From: Ectocarpus siliculosus
Lineage: Eukaryota; Sar; Phaeophyceae; Ectocarpales; Ectocarpaceae
NCBI GenBank assembly: GCA_000310025.1
Contig: FN649743.1
Span: 1,365,433-1,429,432, forward strand
Direction: 5' to 3'
Length of the DNA: 64,000 bases
Below, piece after piece: positions 34,508 to 45,737 of this stretch. A program made the position numbers and the translations under genes. The notes under the pieces were generated by a model. The model saw nothing but the letters and a program-made list of their open reading frames with translations, did not search any database and was not told the DNA's origin. Every line of letters begins with the position of its first letter. The first letter of the stretch is position 1.

Positions 34508-35256
34508 CAGCAGCAGAAGCAGCAGAAGCAGCGATGACGGTGCCCCCAGCATAAGAGCAGCACGTGGTACGCAGGACAGCAGTAAGACAAGGCCAGCAAA
34601 ACGACGGGGTCGGGTCTATTATATGGGTGCTGTGTATAACGCATCGGGAAGAGGCAGGGGGGACAACAAGAGCAACAACGATGACGACGACGACAACAAG
34701 AGCCAACAGCAACAGCAACGACAACGGAAAAAAAACTGACAAACTGTCCGTGTCGCGGCAAGCTCACCCTCTTCGTCGAGGGGTACTGTTCGGCGAGCCT
34801 CCTGGCCGCCTGTCTCCTGAGGGCCGCAATCCTTGTCCTGTACCTGCTTGTTTCACAGGGTCCCCCCGAAGAGAAACGCGGCAAAAAACGAAACATTTGA
34901 ATACACACAAACGGCACGAAACAGAAAGCTGATGGAGTTGTTGGGCAACCCCAAGACAACGCCCCAACGTATATACCACACAACAGCACACATCCCAACA
35001 AGCAAGCAGGTGCGTGCGTGCAAACCCAGGCGTACAGGTCCCGGCATCACGCTCTCTTACTCTCTGGTCGCTATTAAAGTTCGGCGAGGGAGGGCCACTT
35101 CTCGTACTGAAACACAACAGTACACAACTCGGGCCCGGGGCATCGATGCTGCCGACAACGCGGCAAGGGTTGGCGATTCTAAGGGACTTGTACCGACGTA
35201 TCCCGAAGGTATAACCCCAAGGTGACCGGGTTGGTCCAGGCAACGGGAAGATGTTC

Positions 35257-35330
<74 letters not shown>

Positions 35331-36328
35331 GCGACGATGAGTTGGTCCGACCATGGACGTTTGTAGCTCGGTTCGAAACGTGGTCCGACCCGAGATACGA
35401 TCTGAAGGCGCTGCAGCGATCAATTCCCACCGACCGTCTTATTTTTCTATGCCTCCCTTACCGCCTGATACGCGCCACGACCGGGCGCGCTATCTCCCCG
35501 ACCAGGCGCTCCTCTTTCAGAAACCCTTCTGCGTCCGTCGCGGTAGAAGAATGCTTCCGCAGCACGTCCTGCAGGTCTACCTCCGAATTCATCTTGTACA
35601 AATTCAAGTAGACAAAAGGTGTCAGGAGAATGGCAAAAAGCGTGAAGCGGTGAGGTTGGATTTAGCGGGTGGTGCATGACGCGGGGACTCCCGTGATCGT
35701 GCGTCAGTTGCTTAGGTATATGGCCTTGCCGTCCGTAGCGGGTGCCCGGCGTGGAACCCCTTGCGTATGCCAACAAATCCAGCCATGCCTCAAAACTACA
35801 GTACTACTCTGTTGCAGTACGTGGCCTCTACAACAGCGGCAGATTGTGTTGGTCTAGTCCATGTCTCCGGCTGCAGTCAAGTTCTGTAGGATTGACGCAA
35901 ACCGTTTTCGTACTCCGTTCCTCGTTCCTTCTGTTGCATGAACCATGCCGATTAGCCCTCTTCGCGGGGGTACTATCCTCCGGTTGGGTTTCATGTGAAC
36001 CTCTACGCGCGAGGCCACGCGCAGGCAGCTCACCAACGTTTCCATGAGGTCGGCCGTGTCCTTGATGCGCCTGCCCCTGTAAGCCTTCTGTTGGGCCTTC
36101 TCCGCAGCCGTAAGCCGCGCTCTTTTCCTCTTGCCGCCCTCACCCTTGACCTGTGTGCCTCCTCCCGTAACCCCGCTGACGTTCACAACAGCACCGACGC
36201 TGGACGCTCGTGCTCTCTCCTGGTTTCCTACCCTGCCCTGTTTCCCCTCGCGTGGCCCCCCTTGCCCTTCCCCCTCCTCCGCTCCCTCTACATCCCCGTG
36301 CCCGCCGCCTTTGTGGGATGTAGTAGCT
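31991..36328 (-). CDS. basic AT-hook protein, seven exons seen
   Basis: Exons in minus order are 36328-36034, 35592-35462, 34843-34768, 34429-34329, 33852-33796, 33320-33216 and 32915-31991 (TGA stop). Every junction is GT-AG and the phases agree (0,2,0,2,2,2), giving about 640 residues. Upstream exons are likely missing because the first exon opens at an acceptor. The protein is rich in Arg, Lys and Glu, with long predicted helices (EEKMARAL, RMEELERKRAMQ). The last exon has one canonical AT-hook core, RRRGRPRK, about 65 residues in, then an Ala/Gly/Glu-rich tail. AT-hooks bind the minor groove of AT-rich DNA, so a chromatin or transcription role is likely. I recognise no other domain. Introns carry a CT microsatellite (35259-35326) and a CAG run (34471-34532). 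Gly- and Ala-runs at the C-terminus may be poorly conserved. Confidence 0.65.
34471..34532 (+). repeat. (GCA)n microsatellite
   Basis: GCA/CAG trinucleotide run with a few interruptions, in the intron between exons 3 and 4 of the AT-hook gene. On the gene's sense strand it is CTG, just upstream of the acceptor, and may serve as its pyrimidine-rich tract. Confidence 0.95.
35259..35326 (+). repeat. (CT)n microsatellite
   Basis: Uninterrupted CT run of about 68 bases in the second intron of the AT-hook gene. Confidence 0.98.
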
Positions 36329-37041
36329 CTGAGACAGGAGGAGTGGCGGCAAGAGATGGACGACGGGGCCAGTAAGTAGCGCGCAGATCTCAGCAGTTTA
36401 TCGACACTCCGATATTGTTACGAGGCGTACGCATGCATTGTTTACGGTGCCATGTTCTCGACTGCTCCGAATTCGAAATCTGCATTCAGACGAAATGAGA
36501 TTTTGCGGTAGTTGAGATGTAACGATCAAAAGCTCTGACCCACAGCAGTGAAAATTCAGTACTTCATGCCAGATATTTAGCTCACTTTATCGGCGGATCG
36601 TGACTGGGGAGATCAGAAACCGCAAGAGTTCCCGCTACTCGCTCGAGTGATAAAAGAAACAGAGCTATCTCGGATCTTGGGAGAAGCGCAACCTGCTTTC
36701 GTTGTCACACACTCCCGACCGCCTGCTGGCAGGGAACACAGCTACAGCAGTGGTACCAGGCACATGATGATGTGCCACCTCATGGGTGCGTACTGTCCAG
36801 CGCTCACACACGGTCCCTTGCCGTAAGGCGCGGAGGCAAGAGGAAGGGCGAGAGAATTCATCTCTGGAACAGGGCTGCTTTGCTAGAACACACTCAAAGC
36901 TCTCGTGCTCCGCACCCAACGGCGAGCTGTACGATACTGTTGACTGTACTGTAGCGCGTTCAAATACTTCAAGTAGCGCCAGGCTGCCGCAAGTGTTCCT
37001 CCTCTGCTCACCTGGCGCAAATACTTCGAGGTTTCCCTTGA
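36329..37041. other. no supported exon
   Basis: Missing upstream exons of the AT-hook gene could lie here, but I could not identify any with consistent phase. Confidence 0.35.
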
Positions 37042-37266
37042 TCACGGAAGACTGGTAGGCATTTCCACCACAGTATCTCCTCTCCCACCAGGAGCTGTCG
37101 ACTGCTGTCTCCGCAATTGCTTCTCGATGTCCCGCTGCTGCCGTTGATGCAACAAGCTCTGGAGACAGCCCCCGCAACAAACGCAACCGGAGGCAAAGAC
37201 CGCGACCTCGTTACACATGTAACCAATACCAACGCCAATCCAAAGGTTATCCGTCTGTTCGCCCAT
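37042..37266 (-). CDS. small hypothetical protein, possibly membrane-associated
   Basis: A 74-codon frame with a true ATG. The first 36 residues are hydrophobic and Cys-rich (LWIGVGIGYMCNE, then CVCCGGC). They are followed by a helical Gln/Arg-rich stretch (HQRQQRDIEKQLRRQQ) and a short tail ending TSLP. This could be a small membrane-anchored or palmitoylated protein, or the last exon of a larger gene. The family is not recognised. Confidence 0.3.
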   Translation of the reverse strand: MGEQTDNLWIGVGIGYMCNEVAVFASGCVCCGGCLQSLLHQRQQRDIEKQLRRQQSTAPGGRGDTVVEMPTSLP

Positions 37267-38422
37267 CCCGGCAGCAGCACCATTCGCGGGCGATTCATGG
37301 AGAATTCATGCATCAACACCACCCTGGCGACCTGTTTCTCATTGTTCTCTGCTCTCCCGGCGGCCTGGCTGCCATGTGCTGGCGTGAACAGCCACGTTTG
37401 TAGCAGACACCTGGTGGCTTGACACCACGGAACCCCTCTCCCACATACGTACGCAAAACGCCTTTTTTCATTTTCGGAGAATCCGCCCCACAGTCTCGCA
37501 GCAAAGGATTGAAGAACGAGAGACCCTCCCACCCTCCCAAGCAACAGCGACGGGCATACCACATCAGCGAAATAAATTCACCGGCAACACCATCTCCTTC
37601 GAAAACATGTTGGATAGAGAGACAAGACATCAGGCAGCCATACTTCGTCGTATGACCCACGAAAGAGAGGGTGAAAAGGAATGTTGATTCTGTGTGCATT
37701 TGCTTCAAGAAAAACATCGATAGGATACACCCAATAAATATTATTGGCTACAGATACGTAGTAGCTGCTGTACACTTACAGTGTAGTCCAGACATACATA
37801 TGAATCTTCATTCGATTTCCGCACAGGGTCCGGAGTCATCGCATGACTCGCAGACTACGGTAGTCAAGTGCCGATCTTTACTCCTGTAACCAAGCCGGGG
37901 TGCTGGCATGTTGGCTCCACTGTAGGGCATTGTCGAAACCACGCCTTTGGAGGAACGAAGGAAAAGAAAAACACTGTACATAGTCTAGTCTCCATGACCC
38001 TGTGGTCATTGAATTGGGTAAGAGAATAGCAGCCACAAGCCAAGACAACTACCCTCTGGCACGATTGCCAAATGACTGTGTGCCGCGTGTGTGCACAACT
38101 CGACGGCGGGAAATAATTTCGGGTTCTGTTTTTTCCGCCGACGGACGGGATTTCATATTTCGCCGTGTGCTATTTCGCCACCTACTTGGATTGTGCATGT
38201 ATGTGTGTTCCCCTCCCATGGTATCCACCGCCCTAACTGGTTGACTGATGTGCGCGTGTGTGTTCGTTACGTGTGGAGCCTGCAACCGCAGCACAACCGA
38301 GGCACCCGTTATAAACATATGCGTTCGAGCCCCGCACATCCCGGAGTTTTCACACAAGGGTGCGTGTTGAATATCCAAACCAAATGATTTAAATTCGATT
38401 TCTGCATACGGCCCAGAGTCAT
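37267..38422. other. no gene seen
   Basis: The only structure noted is a sequence at 37810-37843 that resembles the left flank of the LTR element (38393-38427). Confidence 0.45.
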
Positions 38423-38427
38423 CGCGC
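38423..38427 (+). repeat. target-site duplication, left
   Basis: CGCGC directly before the 5' LTR, identical to 41333-41337 directly after the 3' LTR. Confidence 0.85.
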
Positions 38428-38782
38428 TGTTCGTGACGTTGATTATTTCATCATTACGAATACGCTACTGCTGTAGTTACTCATGTATGATGGTTTCTAC
38501 CATGGAGCCTAAAGTGGCAGCCAAGGGGCATAGATCTTCGGGGTATCTTATGACATGTCTAGAATTCTGTATCTTTGACCTGTTGCATAGTGTTCCGAGT
38601 TCTGCGTTTTCTTGCTACTGGTGTGCGGCACGGGAGTTCGCCTCCCGTTGCCACTCTCTCTCCTGTTCCCCTTACGACAAGGGCAACCTAATCAACGACT
38701 TTACCATGTTAACATCTCTTCACGCCTACCAACGGCGCAGCCTTGCTCATCCCAGCAGCACTAGGCTTGGGGCAATCAAACA
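38428..38782 (+). repeat. 5' LTR
   Basis: 355 bp, TG...CA ends. It differs from the 3' LTR by only a handful of substitutions and small indels (for example CCTAAAGTGGCAGCC against CTAAAGTGGCAGC), so insertion is fairly recent. Confidence 0.92.
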
Positions 38783-38824
38783 CTCTAGAGTAACCGCTTT
38801 ACTCCGATTCTAGTGGGGCATACC

Positions 38825-39760
38825 ATGCAGTCAGGAGGACCTGCAGGATCGAGCGACGCCGGCGACGATCCCCCGACTCGCGAGGAGTTCCGGGATGCAC
38901 TTGCCGAGATCAGCGGCAGGATGGAGAGAATCATGGAGGAGAAGTTGGAGAGGATAATGGATGCCTTGCCTCGAGTAGTGCCCGAGGCACCGCCCGCCGG
39001 TAGTGTGGCCGCAGCGGGCGGCGGGGGAGAGTCAAGGGGGGGAAGGCACGCCCCTCCAGGCGCGGGTTCACCACCGGATCAAGCGCCGAACACAACCAGG
39101 GGAGGATATGCCGAGGGGGCGGAAGGGCTGCTGGGGCCAGCACCATCGGAGGGAGAAGCCTCGCGCGGAAGCGAACGCCACAGGACCGACGGGCACTACT
39201 CTTCGGACTCGAGGGCCCGGATCCCGCGTCTGAAGCAGCTGAGCTTCAACGGCCAGGAGAAGACCTGGCCCATGTTCAAGAATGACTTCACCACGCACGT
39301 GCAAACGTGTGGGATGACTCGGGCGCTGAAAGACAGCCGAGACATTGTGGTGCTAGGGATGGACGATGCCGGTATGGTTGAGCAGGGGGTAGAATATGAG
39401 GACATTCCCATGTACCGTGACTTGTGGAGTATGTTGACTGGATCTATCGTAGACGACACCACCAAGATGATGGTGTACCAGAATAAGGGGCCATCTGCAG
39501 CATGGTGTGCACTTGAGCAGCAGTTTGCGCCGTTGACGGGACGAAGAGACATTCGTGGCAAAGTCTATCCGATGTCACGTGTACTCCAGCAACCACTATG
39601 CAAGCGCATGCCCTCAACAGATTTGCCAGAGATGCGGAGGCATGGGGCACAATGTGAAAGACTGCGCATCGAAAGGTGTAGAGACAGCTGTGCTCGCGTA
39701 CGCGGGGATGAGCGAGGAGGAGTTGGACGTAGCTCGCGAAGCACTTTGACGTTTTTCTGA
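38825..39760 (+). CDS. Copia-type Gag, C-terminus frame-shifted
   Basis: The ATG at 38825 opens a Gag with an acidic, Gly/Pro-rich N-terminus and a coiled-coil-like helix (GRMERIMEEKLERIMDAL). The core then resembles the Copia UBN2/Gag region (LSFNGQEKTWPMFKNDF ... AWCALEQQF). From about 39555 the zinc knuckle, CQRCGGMGHNVKDC (C-x2-C-x4-H-x4-C), is in the next frame (39555-39749), so the 38825 frame ends in unrelated residues. The join falls just after TGRRDIRGK and skips the usual C-terminal half of Gag, suggesting an internal deletion that also changed frame. Gag packages the element RNA; without the knuckle in frame this copy may be defective. Confidence 0.8.
   Translation: MQSGGPAGSSDAGDDPPTREEFRDALAEISGRMERIMEEKLERIMDALPRVVPEAPPAGSVAAAGGGGESRGGRHAPPGAGSPPDQAPNTTRGGYAEGAEGLLGPAPSEGEASRGSERHRTDGHYSSDSRARIPRLKQLSFNGQEKTWPMFKNDFTTHVQTCGMTRALKDSRDIVVLGMDDAGMVEQGVEYEDIPMYRDLWSMLTGSIVDDTTKMMVYQNKGPSAAWCALEQQFAPLTGRRDIRGKVYPMSRVLQQPLCKRMPSTDLPEMRRHGAQCERLRIERCRDSCARVRGDERGGVGRSSRSTLTFF
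39555..39749 (+). CDS. Gag zinc-knuckle segment in +1 frame
   Basis: It contains the CCHC knuckle (C-x2-C-x4-H-x4-C) and an acidic helix (MSEEELDVAREAL) ending in a stop. It has no ATG of its own, so it is the displaced end of Gag, reached either by ribosomal frameshifting or not at all in this copy. Confidence 0.7.
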   Translation: MAKSIRCHVYSSNHYASACPQQICQRCGGMGHNVKDCASKGVETAVLAYAGMSEEELDVAREAL

Positions 39761-40254
39761 AGTTCTTCGTTGTATCTTTGTTTCTTATGAACAGATGCCC
39801 TGACCCCCCCCCCGCGTCATCCAGCAGGTCAGCCTTTTTCCAACCATGTGGTATTTTTATTTTTTCCGGCGCGTTGTCCTTCTGATGTCTATCGCAGATA
39901 CATAGAGCTGGTACGCACAGAGTTCCCGCTTGAATCGACATGTCGCTCGCTTGGTTTTTTCTGTGCTCATCTCAGTTGACAACCATGCAGGTAGATGCAC
40001 GTGGCGTCCTTGCATGAAATAAATAATTGATGATGGCATAGCAGTTCCGCTGTTGTCTCATTTCTGGGTTGATGACCTGCGGGGCACCGCGGGCACACCG
40101 ATTTGATTGATGATGTCGGAATTATTTTCAGCCTGATTTGTTCGGGTGTGCGAAGAAGACGCGCCCCGTTGTACCGAATTTAGGTTGAGTTCTTGCTATG
40201 AAGTCAGGGAGGGTTGACGCAGGGCACTGCAGCCCCTCTTTCGTGATGGATGGC

Positions 40255-40795
40255 GACCAGTGTCTCCCATTGTAGTAGCACCGACAGGTTGGTTGGGCTG
40301 TCTGTGGTTGAGATGCTGCTTGATCTTTCATTGATGTATAGGTTGAGGGGGGCACCCTTCCCTACGATGTGACTGATTGCCCTTTTTAAATGTTCTTCCG
40401 ATGTGACGGATCAACAAGGTGTTCGGGGTTGTAGACGAGCTCCAAATGCTAACAGCAACCTGATACAGTAGGGATCCTGTTGCTGGGAGGGGGCTACTTG
40501 AAAAGGAGTAGTAAAAAATGTCTGTGACCAGTGTCTCCCGTAGAAGTACCGACAAGTTGGTTGGGCTGTTTGTGGTTGAGATACTGCTTGATCTTCCGGA
40601 TGGTTGATCGCCCTTTTTTGGATGTCATCGAGAGCGATTAGCGTTGGTACACGTTTTCCCGCTGCGGTTTGGCATTATTGGTGCTTGGGGTAGTAGACGC
40701 ACTCCAGTGCTAACAGCAACCTGATACAGTAGGGATCCTGTTGCTGGGAGGGGGCTGCTTGAAGAGGAGTAGTAATAATGTCTGATGTGTGCAGG
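40255..40795 (+). repeat. imperfect tandem duplication of about 270 bp inside the element
   Basis: Units start at 40255 and 40526 with GACCAGTGTCTCCC. They share GTTGGTTGGGCTGT and a 3' block running from GCTAACAGCAACCTGATACA through GATCCTGTTGCTGGGAGGGG to GGAGTAGTA. The middle parts diverge. It lies between gag and the polypurine tract. Confidence 0.85.
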
Positions 40796-40971
40796 CTCGC
40801 GGGTTTGCAAGGTGGCTACTGCTGTATGGTTTTGTGTTGACAATTCAAACAGTAGGGCGGAGGGTTTTGATCCGGTGGCCGGGTTTCCCTTCGTTTGCTT
40901 TATTTTTGAAGTTTTTATGAGTACCATTGAATCCTTTGGTTTTTCGAGCGTCCGTAACGATGTGCTGAATC

Positions 40972-40979
40972 AGGGAGGG
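40972..40979 (+). promoter_or_regulatory. polypurine tract
   Basis: AGGGAGGG abuts the TG of the 3' LTR, the expected place for the plus-strand primer of LTR retrotransposons. Confidence 0.8.
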
Positions 40980-41332
40980 TGTTCGTGAGGTTGATTATTT
41001 CATCATTACGAATACGCTACTGCTGTAGTTACTCATGTATGATGGTTTCTACCATGGAGCTAAAGTGGCAGCAAGGGGCATAGATCTTCGGGGTATCTTA
41101 TGACATGTCTAGAATTCTGTATCTTTGACCTGTTGCATAGTGTTCCGAGTTCTGCGTTTTCTTGCTACTGGTGTGCGGCACGGGAGTTCGCCTCCCGTTG
41201 CCACTCTCTCTCCTGTTCCCCTTACGACAAGGGCAACCTAATCAACGACTTTACCATCTTAACATCTCTTCACGCCTACCAACGGCGCAGCCTTGCTCAT
41301 CCCAGCAGCACTAGGCTTGGGGCAATCATACA
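40980..41332 (+). repeat. 3' LTR
   Basis: 353 bp, same TG...CA ends and almost the same sequence as 38428-38782. Confidence 0.92.
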
Positions 41333-41337
41333 CGCGC
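41333..41337 (+). repeat. target-site duplication, right
   Basis: CGCGC, identical to 38423-38427. Confidence 0.85.
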
Positions 41338-44224
41338 CCCTGTGCGATGAAAAATGGAATGGCGAGAATCTTTACAAAACGGCCGCACGGGGGTGCGATG
41401 AATCTTTCGGGAGTCTCTCTCGTTGGTAGGAGTGGCGGGATTGAATGCAGGAGAGGGGTTCGCGGATACCGCCACTCTAAACGTGCATCCGGGACAGAGA
41501 CGTTTTACGCTCGCTCGGCACACAGTATCGATACTGCAGCCGGTAGCTAAGGGACGATTACTTACATGCAAGAAGCAACTGTTTGGTTATCATAGATGTC
41601 TGCTGTCGATGTGTCCGAGACGTGCTCGCCAATGGTGAATGAATGCTCATCTTGTTTCAAGAAGGGCGGATGGGACCTCCATAGGACGGCTCTAAAGCAA
41701 ACTAGAGGTATTAGCAACATATTTATAGCAAGGCTCTTCGGCATACGCAGGTCACACCCGTAGCAATATTGCTTTGAAATACCCCGTCTCACCCATTCGC
41801 ACCCCGGCGAGAACGAACGACAACGTCGAGGTTCGCGCTTACGTTGACTCCCGAGTGCGAGGAGGGCATGTTGAGTCTCATCCGCTCTCGTCTTGAGGCT
41901 CGTTCGCCGATGGAATAGCGCGATCGAACAACGTGATACTCCGCACATGCATGCGATGCAGCAGCCAGCGTTTTCTGTTCTCTGCACGCCACGGCCGCGC
42001 TCACCTCCATCACACACCAGGTGGAGTGTCAAAATGCCGTGAAGCTCCAAGACAGGAAGAATGTTGTATCAGCGGGGCATATAGGTGGGTATTAGACGAA
42101 GTGACACCAAGCGTTGCCACTGTTGAGGCAAAGGTGAAAAATTATTCATATATTTCTAAGCTAAATATCATCCACCCGTTGGGGGTAGCACGACCAATTT
42201 TCCTTGAGCAGGTCATTATTGACTGAGAATCTGTCGCGAAGTCCAAGAATGATGGACAACATTCTATTTCCACGTTAAGTGGTTGTCGGCAGTGCCTTCC
42301 ACATTTTTCAAGGAATTTGGTCGGACTACGAACATCGAAACGGTGTTCTGGCGTCCAGAGAACATCATCAACGCAACTGGGAGGAGACACACCATTATGA
42401 AAAATCCGCGTAGCAGCACCCCTTCAACTCCTCCCAGACCGTATTTGGGATGCTTGATCGTCTTGGTCGGTCCCGCGGGGTTCTAGAAAGGAAGCCGGGG
42501 CCTGTCGAGACTATGTGGTAGACGTTATTGCATGGGAGGCGTGTTTCTGCCACCAAATCTCATCCTCAATACATGCGGATACCTTCAGGCACAAAAGTGG
42601 CACTACACTGGAGAGAGAAAGATGGACCGTCGTATCGCAGAGGGGGCCAAAGGAAAATAGCAGGCAGTACCACACCGGTGCTGGTGCTACTAAAAGATAC
42701 ACACGGCAAACGGCATCGCCCCCTTCATAAGTCTCTTTCTCAATGCTCAGCCTCTTTCGGTGTTAATCGACCGGCGATCGGCTCTCGTGCAGCAGTGCAT
42801 GTAGCCCTCTTGAGGAGGCACACAAAACGGACTCATCGGGGTTTGTGCCTTTGGCAGACAACCTCTCCAAGACACCAACACTCAGTTCTACACCAGTAAT
42901 TTCGCAAGGATGTTGGCTGCAAGTGAATGGGATGCAGCATTCGAACATCTTCAATCGTCGGCAGTTCTTCATAAATAAATAAACCCTCACGATGCAGAGA
43001 TCGTGCAGTTTGCTTGGTGTCTTGAAGAGAAAACGCGAGAACACGTTCACTCTCGAGCTCTTGAAATATCAATACCGTCAAACAAATTGATCTGTCCATC
43101 GAAAACGAAAATTTCGTGGTTTTTTTTCGTGGGTTTTGCTTCTCTAACGTGAAGAGGCTCTGGCAGTTGGCATAGGCTTGACGCTCCCCCAAACCGTCCA
43201 GTCGCAGGGCACGTCACGCCACGGAGTATTTCGATGCATGGGGGCATTGGTGCTTGTAGAGCGACGCCATCTTCAGCGTCATTTTGGCCGTTGCATCTCC
43301 TGGACAAGTGCTGTGCGCTCCCGGTTGCGAGAGAGCGGATGCGGTTGCTCACGTTGTCTCGGGAACCACAAGCGTCGAAGTTGACTTGGATATGAACTCC
43401 AGGACCGGACAAGCTGAAGATTGGAGACGCAGAGACGCCACCGCTTATGGCCGAGCTGCCGCTGCTGAGCACAAATACTCTTGCCGATTGGTTTTAACCT
43501 AGGCGGCGCGGTGGGAATCGCCCCGAAAATGTGTGTGGCTTATGCACACTTCGTTTTTCGTCTCGCCCTGTTAGGAATGTGAATCATCGAAAAATACATC
43601 CCCGACGTGTTCGTTTTAGGTATTGTTGGACCTGTTAATTTGTTGCATTTAAGGTTGAACCATCGATCGGTCGATGAATACACTGTATGCAGTACCAAGG
43701 TGTATGTATAGACACGTGCGTGTCGCTAGCTGTCGTTGTCACTGCGATCTTGCGCCCCTGCGTGTTTCCCCCAATTAAAAGATAATCAAGGTGATTCATC
43801 GTGCTGCGACCCGGTGACTCCGTGTCCGAGGACGGCATGTACTTGAGTCGTGCACGAAACAATATTCCTTACCGTGTTCTTAGAAGCTCAGTAGAGAAAC
43901 CCGCGAACCCTAGCTATAGCTCCATTGAAAGAATGGAGAGCGCTGTTCCTAACCTTCAGAACCGAGGTAGGAGAGCGTGGCACCGCACGAACGGGTGATA
44001 TGTTGTAGGCCAATAATGATTTCCGATGAAAGCTGAAGCAACGACGAGATATAATGACAACCCGGCCGTTACACACACACACACACACCCAGCGGCAAGC
44101 AATGTCTACTCCTACTGGGTACAGAACAGCCCCAAGAGAGTGAAACCGACGGTACTTTCTTGGTGTTTCCACCAAAATGAGGCATTGTACAAAGTACAAC
44201 AGACCGGGGGACCAACATTCTGCT

Positions 44225-44334
44225 ACCGCACCTAGTGTGCCCATATTGAATGTAAATCTGATGGGCTCGGAGGACTAACACTGTGACGCCGCACATAGTG
44301 TGCCCATATTGAACGTAAATCTAATGGGCTCGGA
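44225..44334 (+). repeat. two 47-bp direct repeats, 63-bp period
   Basis: Units 44225-44271 and 44288-44334 share TAGTGTGCCCATATTGAA, GTAAATCT and ATGGGCTCGGA with four substitutions. Confidence 0.85.
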
Positions 44335-45432
44335 CGCTCTTTGGACCTGTTTTCTCCCCTACGTTTTGGTACTCGACAATGTTCCCTTGCCACAACCTTG
44401 CCAAACTTCCGCCCCCGGCGTTCTGGCCTTTCCCTGACCACCCTACACTGATGTCGCGCTCAATGGCCATGTATTTCCACAACGATGCACCCTGAACATC
44501 AAACGATACCCCTTGTTTTTATCATCTTCTCGAGGTGACCATCAGACCTCAAGTGACGGAATAATCCCCGGCCGAAGGTTCCAGCTGCTCCTCGCCCCCC
44601 GTGCGCAGGTTGCCCCCACTCCCCATCCACTACTCCCACGACCGCGGCGGGTGTCGATTCGGCTCATCCATCATGATTTCCGTCTCAAATACAGTCGTCG
44701 AGCCTTTCTCCATGTGCCTATGGTGAATCACTCGTTGTAGCTGCGCTCGCCGTAGATCTGAGGCTTGCCCGACGCGGAAGTTGCTGAAGCCTGTCCATCA
44801 AAAGCTGCCCAGCATTTCCCGTTCGGCGTGAGGGACGGCGTACGGGACCCGTCTGTTGAGGTTCCTCAGACGAAGCGCATTCCGGGGGAGATGTCTCCGC
44901 CTGCATGCAGATCAATCCCCGATCGAACAACGTGCGAAAGGACGTGAGCGGTTGTTTTGAGATATTTGTCTGCCAGGGGGTGGCTTAGAAGGCTTGGAGT
45001 AGTCAATATGCTGGTATGCAGAAGCACGTAACAATCACCTTTGACAACAATCGTATTTCGCTCTCTTGTTGGGCATCATCTCCAACATTCTAGAGAGGAA
45101 ATCTCAGCCTCCAAAAGCTATGGTGCGGTAGGGGGGGTCTGAGAGCGCTGATAGACATACTCGAAGCAGAGTATGATGGTTGAATATGTGTCATGGATCT
45201 ACGGATTTTTGTAGGTGTAGATTGCGGGGGAACAGGGATTTTCTACTCGGTTTCTTCAGAGATTCGATGGGTGATCAGAAAAGCGTGACGGATACGTGTG
45301 GGCATGCACTGTTCTCTGGTAGTGGGGTGCCGGTTTCAACTCCCGTCTAATACAAGACCGTCCCGTCTCGGCCCTCGTTGGTCTAGCTGCCTTTCTCCAC
45401 AAACCTACTAAATAGCGGCCTACCCGGTTTGT

Positions 45433-45451
45433 AACCCTAAACCCTAAACCC
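45433..45451 (+). repeat. interstitial telomere-like repeat
   Basis: Two and a half copies of CCCTAAA. A shorter CCCTAA-like motif occurs near 60668. Both are too short to mark a chromosome end. Confidence 0.6.
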
Positions 45452-45737
45452 AACAGCGCGATCATAGTAGAGTATTGTTCAACCGTTTTAGCGCATCAGA
45501 CCGTTGCCACATAACGTGAAGACACATCGCTCCCTCGTTAGCTGGAAAATGGGTGGGAATCGCGAGCAATCGCCAAACATTAACAACACGTCGAATTTTC
45601 CAGCGATATCAAGAACTCATGTCGACCCTGTTTGGGCTCATTGTTCGCCACATCAAGCGATAGCGAGAGTGGGGAACAATCGCTAACCAACAAGGACAAG
45701 AGTACGGGCATTCGTCTATGGCAAGGTCAAGTCAGTA

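Larger units (their letters stand above)
38428..41332 (+). mobile_element. gag-only LTR retrotransposon, 2.9 kb, complete ends
   Basis: Two direct LTRs of 355 and 353 bp start TGTTCGTGA and end in ACA, flanked by identical 5-bp duplications. A polypurine tract AGGGAGGG touches the 3' LTR. The 2.2-kb interior encodes only a Copia-like Gag with a zinc knuckle. There is no protease, integrase, reverse transcriptase or RNase H, and too little room for them. It must have moved using proteins from another element. No obvious tRNA-complementary primer site was recognised next to the 5' LTR. Confidence 0.92.
41338..45737. other. no supported gene
   Basis: Several open frames (for example minus 43047-43472) look partly protein-like, but none has convincing splice sites or a family match. 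The stretch holds a 47-bp repeat pair (44225-44334) and a short telomere-like motif (45433-45451). Confidence 0.4.

Noticed and set aside
45433-45451. Telomere-like CCCTAAA copies as a chromosome end or fusion
   Set aside because: Only two and a half copies, with ordinary sequence on both sides.
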